Counted from the first letter of the stretch, positions 30,399-42,809 are shown. The stretch is 64,000 nucleotides of DNA from Leptasterias polaris (GCA_037783415.1 JAZGTN010000119.1:1240001-1304000); one strand, 5' to 3'. Made by a program: numbers and translations. The notes: generated by a model not told the origin, from the letters alone.

Positions 30399-31760
30399 AT
30401 GTATCGTCTTACAATCGGAGATCTTCTAGACCGCTTCAAGAAAGGTACCCTGACTTGTGAAGCGTATACTAAGCGGATGATCCAGCGGGCTGAGGACCTG
30501 AAGGTTTTCAACTACTTCGTCTCCATGGATACAGAGCGGATGTTACAGAAAGCCAAGGAGGCAGATGCCAGGTATCAGAGCAAGACCAATCGACCTCTTG
30601 AAGGAATCCTAATCGCCATGAAGGATAACATCGACATACAAGGACAGGCGACTGGAGCTTGTACTCCGGGTCTAGCTGGTCTCAAACCCAAGCACACAGC
30701 TGAGGTTGCTAAGAGGCTTTTTGACGCAGGGGCAATCCACGCCGGTAGGACCAACATGCACGAGCTAGCTGCTGGAGCGTCAACCATCAATTATTACACA
30801 GGATCCAGTCACAACTTCTACAATTTCGACTACACGTGCGGGGGAAGTAGCGGCGGAAGTGGTGGAGCCGTCGGGGCAGATATCGTCCCAGCCGCCCTCG
30901 GTACTGACACTGGAGGATCAATCCGAATTCCCTCGTCCTACAATGGGGTGTTCGGTCTGCGCACTACCAGTGGGCGTTGGCCGGCTGACTACGGGGTTAA
31001 GATGACGCATGTTAGAGACTCGGTCGGTCCCATTACAAGGACCGCCTATGATATCGCAATCCTAGAACACGTGATGACCGGGGAAGATCCTCTCGATGAA
31101 ATCTCCCCAGCTGAGATTAGAATTGGAGTTGCAATACCTCACTTCTGGGAAGGTTTAGATCCTACGGTCAAGAAATATGCGGAGAAATTCTTGGAAGAAC
31201 TCAAAAATAAAGGTTTTAAAATCATAGACGAAGGTGAAGTTCCCGGAGTTGCTGAAATGTTTGGCAATTTTTTTTTACCATCCATCAATTATGAGCTGGT
31301 TCCTCGACTTGAGGAGTACTTGAAGCACCACGGTCACGAAGTACCAGTTGAAGAAGTCGTCAACAAGATAGCATCACCCGATGTCAAAGAATTATTTCAA
31401 GGTCTTGTTAAGAACCCTGTCAGTCCTGATGTTTACCAGGCAGCGATGACAGCCAGAGACAAGCTCAGAGAGGACATGAAGAAGTACTTCGAGGATCACC
31501 GACTCGACTGCATCATCATGCCTGCCAACAAGGTTCCTCCACCGTCGCTCAGAGCCTATAGTGCCGATCCTGATATGGACCTTTCAATCACCCAAAATGA
31601 CGACTGCGGCAATATTTGCAACAACCCATCTCTTGTGATTCCGGGAGGGCGTGTAAGAGGGAGTGGGGTCCCCTTTGGAATGCAAATTGAATGTCTCACC
31701 GGGGACGACAGGCGCCTCATCGCAGTTGCAAAGGCGATTGAAAGGGCTCTTGAACTGTAG
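30399..31760 (+). CDS. Amidase-signature hydrolase 2 (mandelamide/indoleacetamide hydrolase-like)
   Basis: An intact intronless frame of 453 aa. The triad is Lys75 (AMKDNIDIQG), cis-Ser150 (CGGSSGGSGG) and Ser174 (GTDTGGSIRIPSS). TTSGRWPADYGVKMTHVRDS follows, as in mandelamide/indoleacetamide hydrolases. It has no targeting signal, so it is probably a soluble cytosolic amidase of unknown substrate. It is very close to amidase 3. The first quarter is also almost identical in nucleotides to amidase 1, while the rest differs more. AATAAA at 31777-31782 is 17 bases after the stop, so the gene has its own eukaryotic 3' end. The ATG context TTCAAGATG is shared by all three genes. Confidence 0.92.
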   Translation: MYRLTIGDLLDRFKKGTLTCEAYTKRMIQRAEDLKVFNYFVSMDTERMLQKAKEADARYQSKTNRPLEGILIAMKDNIDIQGQATGACTPGLAGLKPKHTAEVAKRLFDAGAIHAGRTNMHELAAGASTINYYTGSSHNFYNFDYTCGGSSGGSGGAVGADIVPAALGTDTGGSIRIPSSYNGVFGLRTTSGRWPADYGVKMTHVRDSVGPITRTAYDIAILEHVMTGEDPLDEISPAEIRIGVAIPHFWEGLDPTVKKYAEKFLEELKNKGFKIIDEGEVPGVAEMFGNFFLPSINYELVPRLEEYLKHHGHEVPVEEVVNKIASPDVKELFQGLVKNPVSPDVYQAAMTARDKLREDMKKYFEDHRLDCIIMPANKVPPPSLRAYSADPDMDLSITQNDDCGNICNNPSLVIPGGRVRGSGVPFGMQIECLTGDDRRLIAVAKAIERALEL

Positions 31761-33376
31761 ACTGTATTAATTTATCAATAAAAGCAGAGCTTATAACAGA
31801 CACACATTCACAGCATGTATTTTAAGTTTCATGCCAACATGGCGAAAACATCTAATTCCTGCTTAGCGATTTTTGTCTTAGCTTGGGTAGCTGTTAAGGA
31901 AGCTGTTAAGCACTTACAAAATTACTTAGCACAGAAACATCTTGCAGTTACAAGTTTCTAATATACAGCTAATTAGGCCAAGGCCAACGAGACAACTTCA
32001 ACTAGTAATTAATATTGAACTACTATTATACCGGTAATTTACAGTTACCACACTTTGTTTTTGTTATGGCTCTAATTAAGTGGTGAAGGGTATAGTTATG
32101 ATTTCGTCACGAAAAGTCGCGGGGGGAAAAAAACCCACAACAGTACTGTATACCTACTACTATCATTCGATTTAACCTTCAAACGAGGCACCCGATTCGA
32201 CTACCCACCGCTGTAATAATAAGCAAGACGAGGCACCTGTTTCAGCGTCACATCTTCAGCTGGCTGTCAGTCGCGATTGTCACACGTAATAAATCACTTA
32301 AGAGGGCTTGCGAGGGCTTATCTCCCATTTTCTAACCGCAGAAATGACGGCAAGACATCAAAGGACTCCCAGCTAGTTGGGAAACAGATGTTTTCAATCA
32401 ACTCAATGGGTCCTGGACTTTTGGCGACCACGCGCGTGACCTCGTTGTCATTGATATTAACCAGGCGGCCATTGCTTTGTGTACAAACCAAAGCACAGGC
32501 GCAATGGGAGGATTTTTTTTTTCTCAGCCCCTCTGACCCAAGTCACCGACCCCTTTTGATTGACACCCTTTCAGACTGTGTCTATAGTACTGCTGAGGAT
32601 ATCATGGACTATCGCATGCCTGGGATTTACCACGTGGGTGCTGTTATGTTTTTCTTGACTTGTGACAGACGCTTTGACAGCCAAACTCGCCGCAAGGTTT
32701 TTAAGCGGTTAGCGGCTAGTGGCGATTAGGTTCATTATTTTGTGACGTCATGCAACTGATGAGTCATTGAACGAGCACAAGGTGGAGGGTGGATGTTTGG
32801 GGGACAATGCGATGATGTTTTTAGCCTTTGAGCAATCTTTAGGCCCCCTATTGTTGGAAGTAGGTATATAATGCCTTTCAAATATTTTCTTCATTATGAT
32901 AATAGTATTTTAGTATACCATTAACATGTAAGGCGTGTCCGCCCCAGTCTTTATCCTAATGCTGAAAGATTATGGTTTTAAATTTATTGGCACACCATCC
33001 AAATGTAGTAAAAAAATGTTTTCTGTGCATTTCCGCAATGATTTGTATGTATGTGACTTCTTTACATGCACAGCTATTGTCTAAGATGATTTGAGCCTTA
33101 TTGGGTTCTTTTAATAAAATAAGTTATGGTGACAAGAACAGATGGATCCAGATGGATCTCTGTTAACTAATTTTTTTTTTTTTTTTTTTATTATTAATGA
33201 ATGAAAATAAATGTTGATTGAATGATTGAATGAATCCACATAATCAGATGAGTCGTGCGCAGCTCGTACACGCGTGCACGTTACCATTGGCCTGCTGTCA
33301 TCAAAGATGACTGTCAATGCAAGGTGTCTATAGGACACGTTCACTTATTCCGAGTCATACTGGGATGCGTTTTTGC

Positions 33377-33482
33377 GGTCGTAACCAATAACTGTTTCGG
33401 TTGAATTGGCCATTGGTTAATCACTGGCCGTATAACCAATAACTGTTTCGGTTGAATTGGCCATTGGTTAATCACTGGCCAA
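33377..33482. repeat. Tandem duplication, ~52-bp unit
   Basis: ACCAATAACTGTTTCGGTTG followed by AATTGGCCATTGGTTAATCA occurs twice in direct order. The unit contains CCAAT boxes in both directions (ATTGG, CCAAT). Confidence 0.8.
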
Positions 33483-33730
33483 AGACATAAACAGTGATTG
33501 GTTACAGCCGCGAAAACGCACCCCTGATCCACTCAAATTGGTCAGGTCCCCCTGCGAGTTAATTCTGATCCAGGAACCTAAAGAGTGCAATACTCACAAC
33601 TATTTCGTTATGCCTTTATAATTACTCGTCATAACTAAATTTGAACAGCCTCAGCTAGGGAAGAACTCAGTGATCATTCGTCCAACTGGGTCACGTGACT
33701 AAAAATCAAAGTTCGACAGAAACTTTACTT

Positions 33731-33749
33731 CCCCCCCCCCCCCCCCCCC
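33731..33749. repeat. Poly-C run (19 bases)
   Basis: An uninterrupted C run, similar to the C20 at 30291-30310. Confidence 0.85.
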
Positions 33750-35543
33750 TATGCTGCAATCTAAAACTATTTATTCGGAACAAATATTTACACCCACTTT
33801 GTGTAGATTATGATAACCCGTTTAAATGTTATGCCACACAGAAATAAACATTATGTTCTTAGAGGATGCTAGTTCCCCAGGGCTTCGAGCTAGTCTATAA
33901 TTATGCCCATCACAAAATATAACAACATCGAGTGTATCATAATCCATAAAATAGGCCAGTAGAGGGCCTACCATTTTGAGAATTTGCTTGAAAATCAAAG
34001 GTCAGCAAAGTTCAGATTATTATCATGGCGAGTGGCGTCTTGTGACAACATAGAACACTGATATTTTGGGGTTAATAAGTTCAACCCGAAATACCAACCA
34101 CCGTAGTTGTTGCGACGACCATTATACGATAACCTCCCTCGCACGAGCCGCAGGCTCAAAGTCAATCAATTGCTGGATTGTTTGGAGTGTAGGTAAGTGC
34201 ATTAGAAAATGTCCTTTGCAAAAAAGAGAGAATAAAATCTGACCGCCACTTTTCAATTCTTCATTACCCAAAGACATTAATCATATCCCAAAAACGAGAG
34301 ACAATTTTGACTCACAATGAACGGAAGTCAATGGTGGTTGGATCCGGTACTGTGAGTTCTTTTACTGAGGGCAAAATCACTTCATCTAAAAGAATGACTG
34401 GTATATAGAATGTGTAACTGCGAATGGATTTGTTTTTGTTGTTTTCAAACTTGCTATAGCAAGGAATCAATCTTAAAAGACTGAACCATAAACAAACAAA
34501 CAAAGGTATATCCTCCCCTGTCCGGTTTTCGATGTAGTATGCCTTTTTCTTTGAATTGAAAAAAAAAAAAAAAAATCCATAATCAACTGATGCCCTAATT
34601 ACCTTCCTTTGTTTATAAGAAATATGCAAACATATATTAAAACGTGATGGACATTGAAACTTTCACACCACGCACCGATCTTCGATGACTTCAATAGCGT
34701 CCCATTTGTTTTGAGTTTGACCTGTTTTCGATGCAAACAAGAAAGTATGGTGTCCGGGTGAAGCCATACGTGGAAGGAACATCTGCAGTGACTACAAGCG
34801 TTCTGTGAGACTTAGTGTATGACTCTATAGCCAGCAGTTTTCTTCATTTTATTCAACATATTTTTTATTTAGTTTTAAAAATAACCATGGTATTTTTCAA
34901 AAACTTAAAAAAAATTATATATAAAACAAAAATGTAAATAATTCTTGGCTTTGAAATCTTATTTTTATTTAGTTTTGTGTCTTTTTATGTTTCTTAACAT
35001 TTATAATAAAGCATATAAATAAAGAGTGATAATCGAATCACAAAGCTGATGTTTAAATTTTAATATTAATAACAAAAATGATAGAGTGTTACAAAAAAAA
35101 ATTATCCAGACTATTAGAAAATGATATAAGGCACGTGGCTTCTTTAAGCCTCTGTATTTTTTTCCCCAGAATGCTCAGCAGAATGTTCAGTCACATGATT
35201 TGATCATCGTGAATTGTGAATTGAAAAAGTGTTTGATGAAACTTTTTCGGTGGGAATTTTTTTTGTTATGGCCCCGACAATATGACATATTTTTGTACCT
35301 TGCAGAAATGCCTAAAATACCACAACTTTTGCATTTACAGGTGCAACTAACCAGTGGAGCCTTACATGTTTCTAAGTTTTGGTCAAATGAGAGGAGACTC
35401 TTTGCTTGGCAAGTCAAACCAAAAAAATTGTATCTAGGGACTGTTTACATCGCGCGCAGAGAGGTAAAATATTTGCCTCGATTTCAGGGACGCCCTGAAT
35501 ACAGGGCGTCCTACGATATATGTATATAAATATAATGGATATA

Positions 35544-35544
<1 letters not shown>

Positions 35545-35574
<30 letters not shown>

Positions 35575-35576
35575 GG
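35545..35576. repeat. (ATAA)n microsatellite
   Basis: About eight AAAT units lie upstream of amidase 3. Confidence 0.85.
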
Positions 35577-35705
35577 AATGTTTGTAATTGAAAGGACTTG
35601 AGGCATCTTTGTAAGACGAGAAATTCTTGCCAGTAAACAATTGGATGTAAATGATCATCTGAACCAATTCTTTGCAGGTTTTGATGACAATGTTCAAGAT
35701 TCAAG

Positions 35706-37061
35706 ATGTATCGTCTTACAATCGGAGATCTTCTGGACCGCTTCAAGAAAGGTACCCTGACTTGTGAAGCGTATACTAAACGGATGATCCAGCGGGCTGA
35801 GGACCTGAAGGTTTTCAACTACTTCGTCTCCATGGATACAGAGCAAATGTTACAGAAAGCCAAGGAGGCAGATGCCAGGTATCAGATCAAGACCAATCGA
35901 CCTCTTGAAGGAATCCTAATCGCCATGAAGGATAACATCGACATAGAAGGAGAGGCAACTGGAGCTTGTACTCCGGGTCTAGCTGGTCTCAAACCCAAGC
36001 ACACAGCTGAGGTTGCTAAGAGGCTTTTTGACGCAGGGGCAATCCACGCCGGTAGGACCAACATGCACGAGCTAGCGAATGGGGTGTCGACTATCAATAC
36101 CTATACAGGGTCTAGCCACAACTTTCACAACTTTGACTATATTTGCGGGGGAAGTAGCGGCGGAAGTGGTGGAGCCGTCGGGGCAGATATCGTCCCCGCT
36201 GCTCTCGGTACCGACACTGGAGGATCAGTCCGAATTCCCTCGTCCTACAATGGGGTATTCGGTCTGCGCACTACTAGTGGGCGTTGGCCGGCTGACTACG
36301 GGGTTAAGATGACACATGTTAGAGACTCAGTCGGCCCCCTTACAAGGAGCGCCAATGATATCGCAATCCTAGATCACGTGATGACAGGGGAAGAACCTCA
36401 TGATGCACTCTTACCGGCAGAGATTAGAATTGGAGTTGCAAGACCTCACTTCTGGGAAGGTTTAGACTCTACGGTCAAGGAATATGCGGAGAAATTCTTG
36501 GAAGAACTCAAAAATAAAGGTTTTAAAATCATAGACGAAGGTGAAGTTCCCGGAGTTGCTGAAATGTTTGAAAAATACCTCCTTCCAACCATCGATTATG
36601 AGCTGTTTCCTCGTCTTGAGGAGTACATGGAGTACCACGGCCACAAAGTATCAGTTGAAGAAGTCGTCAACAAGATAGCATCACCCGATGTCAAAGAATT
36701 ATTCCAAGGTCTGGTTTTGAACCCTGTCAGTCCTGATGTCTACCAGGCAGCGATGACAGCCAGAGACAAGCTCAGAGAGGACATGAAGAAGTACTTCGAG
36801 GAACACCGACTCGACTGCATCCTCATGCCTGCCAACAAGGTTCCTCCTCCGTCGCTCAGCGCCTTCGATCCCGGTATGGAAGATGCAATTACCGCGAATG
36901 ACGACTGCGCCAATATTTGCAACAACCCATCCCTTGTGATTCCCGGAGGGTTTACCAAGGGAAGTGCGGTCCCCTTTGGAATGCAAATTGAAGGTCTCAC
37001 CGGGAACGACAGGCACCTCATCGCAGTTGCCAAGGCGATCGAAAAAGCTCTTGAACTATAG
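35706..37061 (+). CDS. Amidase-signature hydrolase 3 (mandelamide/indoleacetamide hydrolase-like)
   Basis: An intact intronless frame of 451 aa with Lys75 (AMKDNIDIEG), cis-Ser150 (CGGSSGGSGG) and Ser174 (GTDTGGSVRIPSS). It is the closest relative of amidase 2, in the same orientation 3.9 kb downstream, so the pair probably arose by tandem duplication. The spliced leader retains two out-of-frame ATGs (35684 and 35690) in one 27-codon upstream ORF that overlaps the start and ends at 35767; amidase 2 lacks this. AATAAA lies at 37070-37075. The 3' end is 45 bases from the foldback MITE that opens copy B. Confidence 0.92.
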   Translation: MYRLTIGDLLDRFKKGTLTCEAYTKRMIQRAEDLKVFNYFVSMDTEQMLQKAKEADARYQIKTNRPLEGILIAMKDNIDIEGEATGACTPGLAGLKPKHTAEVAKRLFDAGAIHAGRTNMHELANGVSTINTYTGSSHNFHNFDYICGGSSGGSGGAVGADIVPAALGTDTGGSVRIPSSYNGVFGLRTTSGRWPADYGVKMTHVRDSVGPLTRSANDIAILDHVMTGEEPHDALLPAEIRIGVARPHFWEGLDSTVKEYAEKFLEELKNKGFKIIDEGEVPGVAEMFEKYLLPTIDYELFPRLEEYMEYHGHKVSVEEVVNKIASPDVKELFQGLVLNPVSPDVYQAAMTARDKLREDMKKYFEEHRLDCILMPANKVPPPSLSAFDPGMEDAITANDDCANICNNPSLVIPGGFTKGSAVPFGMQIEGLTGNDRHLIAVAKAIEKALEL

Positions 37062-37119
37062 ACTGTGACAATAAAAGCAGAACTCTTTGCTTATAGTCCA
37101 TGAGCCAGCCCCACTTGCC

Positions 37120-37509
37120 GGTACCAACTCAAGGGACTAATTGTAATATCACTTTTCTTGTTGCAAATAATCCATAACTTACCATAAACTATGATAGCCT
37201 TTCCAAAAAATTAGATTTCTGTTTTTATTGAGAGGCAGCAAAGTGAAAAAAACAGCGGCTGTTTGAGTAGGCACATTCAAATTATTCTCTCCCTATGCAA
37301 ACACATGGGCTTAAAATGTTGTTAGTATGTAAACGGCCGTTGACTTATCAATAACGGAAGAGGCTGAGAGGTTTAAGATTTTACGGTGAAAATCTTTCGA
37401 AAACTGGTAGAAATCTAATTTTTTGGAAAGGCTATCATAGTTTATGGTAAGTTATGGATTATTTGCAACAAGAAAAGTGATATTAGAATTAGTCCCTCGA
37501 GGTGGTACC
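37120..37509. mobile_element. Foldback MITE, complete (copy B)
   Basis: This full copy shows both ends: GGTACCAACTCAAGGGACTA at the left and the imperfect inverse at 37490-37509. The arms are about 100 bp. The first base of the window corresponds to 37156. Confidence 0.85.
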
Positions 37510-38347
37510 AATATGTGAAATTTCGGCACCTGGCTCAATGGTCTTGGTTTGAGTTAGTGGTCCTTCAGGGCACATCAAACATATATATTTACGTGAATAT
37601 TCACGACTGGGGGTACAAATCTTGAAAATTTACGTAAATATATTTTCGTGAATATTTGCAAATTAGGGCAAACAAAATTGAATATTCACGTAAATATTCA
37701 AGTAATTATATTCTGACTTGTCCCTTCAGGACAATCGTATTTTAGTGAGAATGGTGTACTACAACGCAGGCGTACAATCAGCTGGGGGTCAGCTGAATTC
37801 CACGGTTTGTCTGGGCGTTTCTGAGCTTTGGCATGAAATTTGAAGAAACGCAGTAGGCCCCTAGAAGTTCTTGTTATGCCTGCATGCGGTCAAACCCCCT
37901 TTTTATTGTTGAGAAACGGCATAAAAACAGTACATAACAAAATACAAGACAATATACCCCAAGATGGGCGAGAGACAGCAAAAGCAAATACATGATGCGT
38001 AGATCTGTTGCCCCATATCTGGGGTACACACAAATATAAATAAAGATATAATTGTTATCAATGTGAACGGTTACATAATGCCTATATTATACCGTAGAGT
38101 ATAATAGAACTATAGAGGGAGCACTCTAATTACAAACACGACTGCGCTGGCCCTTAATTAATGGTTCCAATCCCTATATGGGTAAAATTATTACATATAA
38201 ATTTCCCCTTACTAAAAAAATGTTGGTTGTGAGAACTATGAGTGTGTGATTACACGATGGGTCGGCACCATTTTCACATTGGGTGGTCGTGGAAAAATTC
38301 CCCTTGAAAATTGCCTGAAATACAATATTGTTGAATGAGTCGGCCAA

Positions 38348-38539
38348 TAGACCCATTGCACAACGCGCAGCGCACTTGCACGCGCGACTCCTGTCCGCCA
38401 TTTTGGGTGTCAAAACGTGCACATACACGCGCATTGGTGCGTAAAACACGTGTACCATCTTTTTGTGCACTTTTTGACACCCAAAATGGCGGACAGGAGA
38501 CGCGCGTGTATGCATGCTGCGCGTTGTGCAATGGGTCTA
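38348..38539. mobile_element. TA-flanked palindromic MITE, copy B of 1193-1384
   Basis: Same sequence and ends as copy A. Confidence 0.8.
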
Positions 38540-38542
38540 TTA

Positions 38543-39268
38543 TAGACTGTGCAAGTCTCGCGCGTAATCGAACTTCCGGGACCATGGTCCCAACCATAAT
38601 GGAGTTTTACGTTGGCAAGATTTTGTTTCGTCTATTATTTTATCTTAACGCACTTTATGACCATGAAAATTACATATGCTGTTGGGAATGTAATACTAAG
38701 TGATAAAAAATATGAAAGCAAAATCAATTCAACAATACAACGAAGAAAACCCAAGAATTAAACTTGACCTCGGCTTCCCGTTACTTGCACAAAATTAAGA
38801 ATTTGTGCCCACCTCCGATCACCAAATTTGTTTCGGTCGCGCGATGATAATCACCAGACGCTGTAATTTCCAGACGCTATAAGCCTTTACATTGCAGTCT
38901 ACGGTTGTTGAGGTGTCAGCGTCCTCTTTAAACTGCGTCACGCGTTAATTCTACGCCCGTGCGATCATCGCGCATCTGCGTTTAAACCTGAGCTTGCGTA
39001 GATCAAAAGGTGTTCCTAAAAAGTTAAGATCAAATAAGCATCCTTGTCCCAGAGATTTTAGTTTGTTTCAACAAAAACTAACAAATCATTTGTATATGTT
39101 TATTATGAAAGCTAAAACTCATTTTATACAAATTGTAATGAGTATTTTTGTTGTTCAGATTTTTTCATAGATCTAATTTAAAAACAATGATTTAATTTCA
39201 GAAACAAATGTGTTCTGATCGCTTGACGTGTTTTCTCGTTCTGATATGCGCGAGACTTGCACAGTCTA
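38543..39268. mobile_element. MITE 'GACTGTGCAAG', copy B of 1388-2113
   Basis: Same as copy A apart from a base change near the right terminal repeat (GATATGCGCGAG instead of GATACGCGCGAG). Confidence 0.85.
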
Positions 39269-39536
39269 TACAGCAATCCTTCACCGATCTTGAACTCTTG
39301 GTGGCAGCAGATACCGCCATTATTGCGGCGGTACCTGGGTGGTACTGCGCTGCCTAGCGACGGGTTTAAGCGATTTGCACAGTAAAAGTCTAATAACCCG
39401 CAACTGATCAAATGATCGCCGTGTAGCCCAAACCTTATACCAGTCGCTAGGCAGCGCAGTACCACCCCGGTACACCGCAGTAATGGAGGCATGTCTGCTG
39501 CCACCAAGGGTTCAAGATCGGTGAAGGATTGCTGTA
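39269..39536. mobile_element. Foldback MITE 'CAGCAATCC', copy B of 2114-2381
   Basis: Same as copy A; abuts its neighbours through TATA. Confidence 0.85.
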
Positions 39537-39709
39537 TAGACTTTATGCATATGACGTCATTTGAGTAGGGCGCCCTCACCTAGAGGTCAAAAGGAAGATG
39601 TTCATTGGCCAATCCTGTGCGCCGCGCGTACAAATCAGCGCGTTTCCATTGTTTCATCATCAGTTTACCTCTAAGATGGCGGCTTGGTGACGTCAATGCA
39701 TAAGGTCTA
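39537..39709. mobile_element. MITE with CRE/YY1-type motifs, copy B of 2382-2554
   Basis: Same as copy A. It ends about 330 bp before the copy B ELP4 start codon. Confidence 0.8.
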
Positions 39710-40309
39710 TTACAATAAATAATTTGATCTCGCCGAATGAACAGTGACAGCAATATTTGTGTACTTGTTTCTCACTTGTTCGGGAAAAACGAAGAAGAAA
39801 AACACGCCACCGCAAAAATCAGAACAGCATGCATCGTGCAGTCCTTCATAAACTTTGAGGTAGACTCGGTTTTCGCGACTCTAAAGTTGATACTCATACT
39901 CTTGAAAACGGGAAGAACACGATTAAGTTTAACATTAAAACGACTTGAACGAGTTTATGAACAGAACAGATGCACTGAGTTCTCTTTACGGAAAACAAAC
40001 GAAATGGTTAGATGGTCACCAGACTATTTCAATATCCAAAATGGCTGCCCCCAGCGGCGTTGCATCGAGTACGAGCTTCCAGAAGAAAAGCAGAGGAAAA
40101 ACTGCCCAACTACCAGGAGCTCGTCCGTCTTTACAGAATGGTCAACTTCTCATATCGACTGGGGTCCCATCCCTGGATTTTGTCGTCGGTGAGTGGTTTG
40201 TTTATAATGTTACGATTGTAACAGAGAACAGATAATTATACAAGTACAAAGTATTAAGTAGGGAGATCGGCACAAATGATATTTTTCTACTGCACCCCCG
40301 GCCCCCAGA

Positions 40310-40775
40310 AAGCTTGTAAAAAAAGAAATACAATAGTGTTTAAATCAGCTTGATATCTTAAAATTTGGCCGAGTTATGTAATTTTCAGTATTATTTTTCC
40401 GGCATTCTGTTCTGTAAATTTTGAGAGTGCAATGCGTATTTACAATTATCCTTGAAACTTTCACAAATCAGATATCTGCACACCCCAATAAATTTAATAT
40501 CACTGGAAAGCTTGTAAATTAATAGTGTTTAAATCAGCTTGAAATCTAAAAATTTGGCCGAGTTATGTAATTTTTAGTATTATTTTTCCAGCATTCTGTC
40601 CTGTAAATTTTGAGAGTGCAATGCGTATTTACAATTATCCTTGAAACTTTCACAAATCAGATATCTGCACATCTGCACCCCAATAAATTTATCACTGGAA
40701 TTGGAAAGCTTAAAAAAAAAAAGGAATACAATGGTTTTCAAATGACATTGATATCTTAAAATTTGGCAGAGATAT
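40310..40775. repeat. 198-bp tandem repeat, copy B
   Basis: Counterpart of 3155-3620. Confidence 0.8.
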
Positions 40776-41640
40776 CACAAATTAATAATGAAGTAATATA
40801 ATCAAACATTCATCAAGAATCAAGATGTTAGAATTCCTTAGTAAAATTTCTGGAATTCTGAAAATGAACACTTTTATAAAATTGAAATTCGCAGCTAACC
40901 GCAAATACCCATGCAACAGAAAAGCAGTGCAAAAAAATCACAACACTTTTATAATCTTTCAGAAAATACTAGTTTTTCCTACTTTTTTGCCCTCCAAAAT
41001 TATCTATTTGGATGTTTTTAACAAAAACAAATTTGAAAAAATGTTGCTAAAAGTCTTCGATTTATAAAGTAATCAATTTCCCTGAGAAAATAAAAAAGAA
41101 AATATGGAATATTTGGTATCATTCGTTACCATTGACTCTCGAGAATTTGATCCACACAGTCAATTGAATGATTGCGCCCTCTACTGGTGAGGAACTGACG
41201 TTAGAGTACAAGGGTCGCTCTGAAAAAAAAAATAATAATAATGGCGACTTCCAGGGAAACCGCGAACGACTAGCTCTCCAACTGGCCGTATTTCGAGAAA
41301 AGAATTAAGGTGTTTTACCAGAGATTTCATTCAAAAAAATATGATATATTGAAAAAGCAACTTCTTGGCTGCCACACGGTCTTTTAAAGAAGGTAAAATA
41401 TTTCAAAGTGATGTTTTTTCAGTCCATTTTTTTCTTCGAGCTTTCACACGCTAACAGATAGGATGGTGCAACCCGCCGATCTGCTGTTACACTGTAGGCA
41501 TGTAAACGTGAAGGGCAAAAAGTTTCGAATAGGATTTTGTACATGTCACTCTATGAGGTTCGTGGAGATGATAGCGGATCGAACCTCATAGTTCTAGGAG
41601 TAGACTGACATGACAGGACAGTCAGTAGACGTAGTGACCA

Positions 41641-41805
41641 TAAGGTTTTATTGCTATTAATATTACCGCCTGGTTGATTTTGATGAATGGCCGAAAGGCA
41701 CTGTGGGAAGGAAAAGGGGCAAACAGTGTTCCCTTTTCCTTCCCACAATGCCTTTCGGCCATTCATCAAAATCAACAAGGCAGTAATAAAATAGCAATAA
41801 GGTCC
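41641..41805. mobile_element. Foldback element, copy B of 4486-4650
   Basis: Same arms and loop as copy A. Confidence 0.8.
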
Positions 41806-41842
41806 ATTTCTCCATACTTTTAAAATGTTATTGTATATATCA

Positions 41843-42197
41843 GGGTGCCATGGCCGAGTGGTTTAGATCATCGGATTCAAGTTCTGGTGGTTTAGTCATC
41901 GGGGTGTGGGTTCGAGTCCCGGTCGTGACGCTTGTGTCCTTGAGCAAGACACTTCGCTATAATTGCTTCTCTTCACCCAGGGGTATAAATGGGTACCTGC
42001 GAGGGTAGAGGTTGATATTGTGTTTTAAAAAGCTTCTGAGAGCCACGGCAGCTCGGGCTGTATACTCCCCAGGGAGCTGAAAAAGATTAAAGGAATGTTA
42101 TTGGCCCAATGACCAGGGCACTAATGTAAAGCGCATTGAGACGTTATTGTGAAATGCGCTATATAAGAACTGGTTATTATTATTATTATTATTATTA
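41843..42197 (+). mobile_element. tRNA-derived SINE, copy B of 4688-5042
   Basis: Same insertion site and sequence as copy A, so it predates the duplication. Confidence 0.85.
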
Positions 42198-42809
42198 TAT
42201 CTACATTCATATACAATATAGGTAAAAACAATTTACCGGTTCCAATAACTAAAGATATACTTTGCCTTTAATGCAAGTTTTGGTTTCCACAATAATGTCC
42301 AATAAAATGAAAAAAGAATGCACTTAAATACTATAATAGTTTCAAACTGGATCTGTTTTTGTTGCAGGCGGAGGTTTAGCTGTGGGTTCAGTTCTTCTCA
42401 TCGGTAAGACCGTAAAAAAGGAGTTGATCATGTCCTCTGACCAGACGGTCACAGACATGCCTTGTATAACACCGAGGCCACGAGTTGCCGCGTAGTTCTA
42501 AACCACAGTGGATGATATTAAATGGTCAGACAGTACAGTAGGAGGGTTGACTGTGGACTGTTTCACCACATGGTATCACAGTGCAGACTGGCATAGTTTA
42601 AATCTACACTTCAAAACCCGGTGGATGACAATGAATGGTCAGAGAGTAGGAGGGTTGACTGTGGACTGTGTAGGGATGCATTCACTACATGATGTCACAT
42701 TGCAGGCTGGCATAGTTTATCTCTCATTCAAAACCACAACACCAGGATTACATTAAACACGCTCCTCAGTATAATTGTCAATTAATCACCCGTTACAATC
42801 CTTCAAGAT

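Larger units (their letters stand above)
31761..35705. other. Region between amidases 2 and 3
   Basis: No convincing gene is seen. Contents: a 'GCTTAGC' dispersed fragment (31845-31960), a 150-codon orphan frame at 32277-32729 without family features, a duplicated block at 33377-33482, poly-C at 33731-33749, AT-rich DNA at 34840-35110, and an (ATAA)n tract. The amidase 3 acceptor CCAATTCTTTGCAG is at 35664-35677. The donor exon for amidase 3 was not identified. Confidence 0.5.

Noticed and set aside
32277..32729. 150-codon orphan frame between amidases 2 and 3
   Set aside because: No recognisable domain, poor composition and no conserved context. Possible, but not supportable as a gene from sequence alone.
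21575..37061. Amidase genes as bacterial contamination
   Set aside because: They sit between eukaryotic MITEs, have splice acceptors in the leader and AATAAA signals, and lie 45 bases from the duplicated ELP4 segment, so they are integrated nuclear genes.
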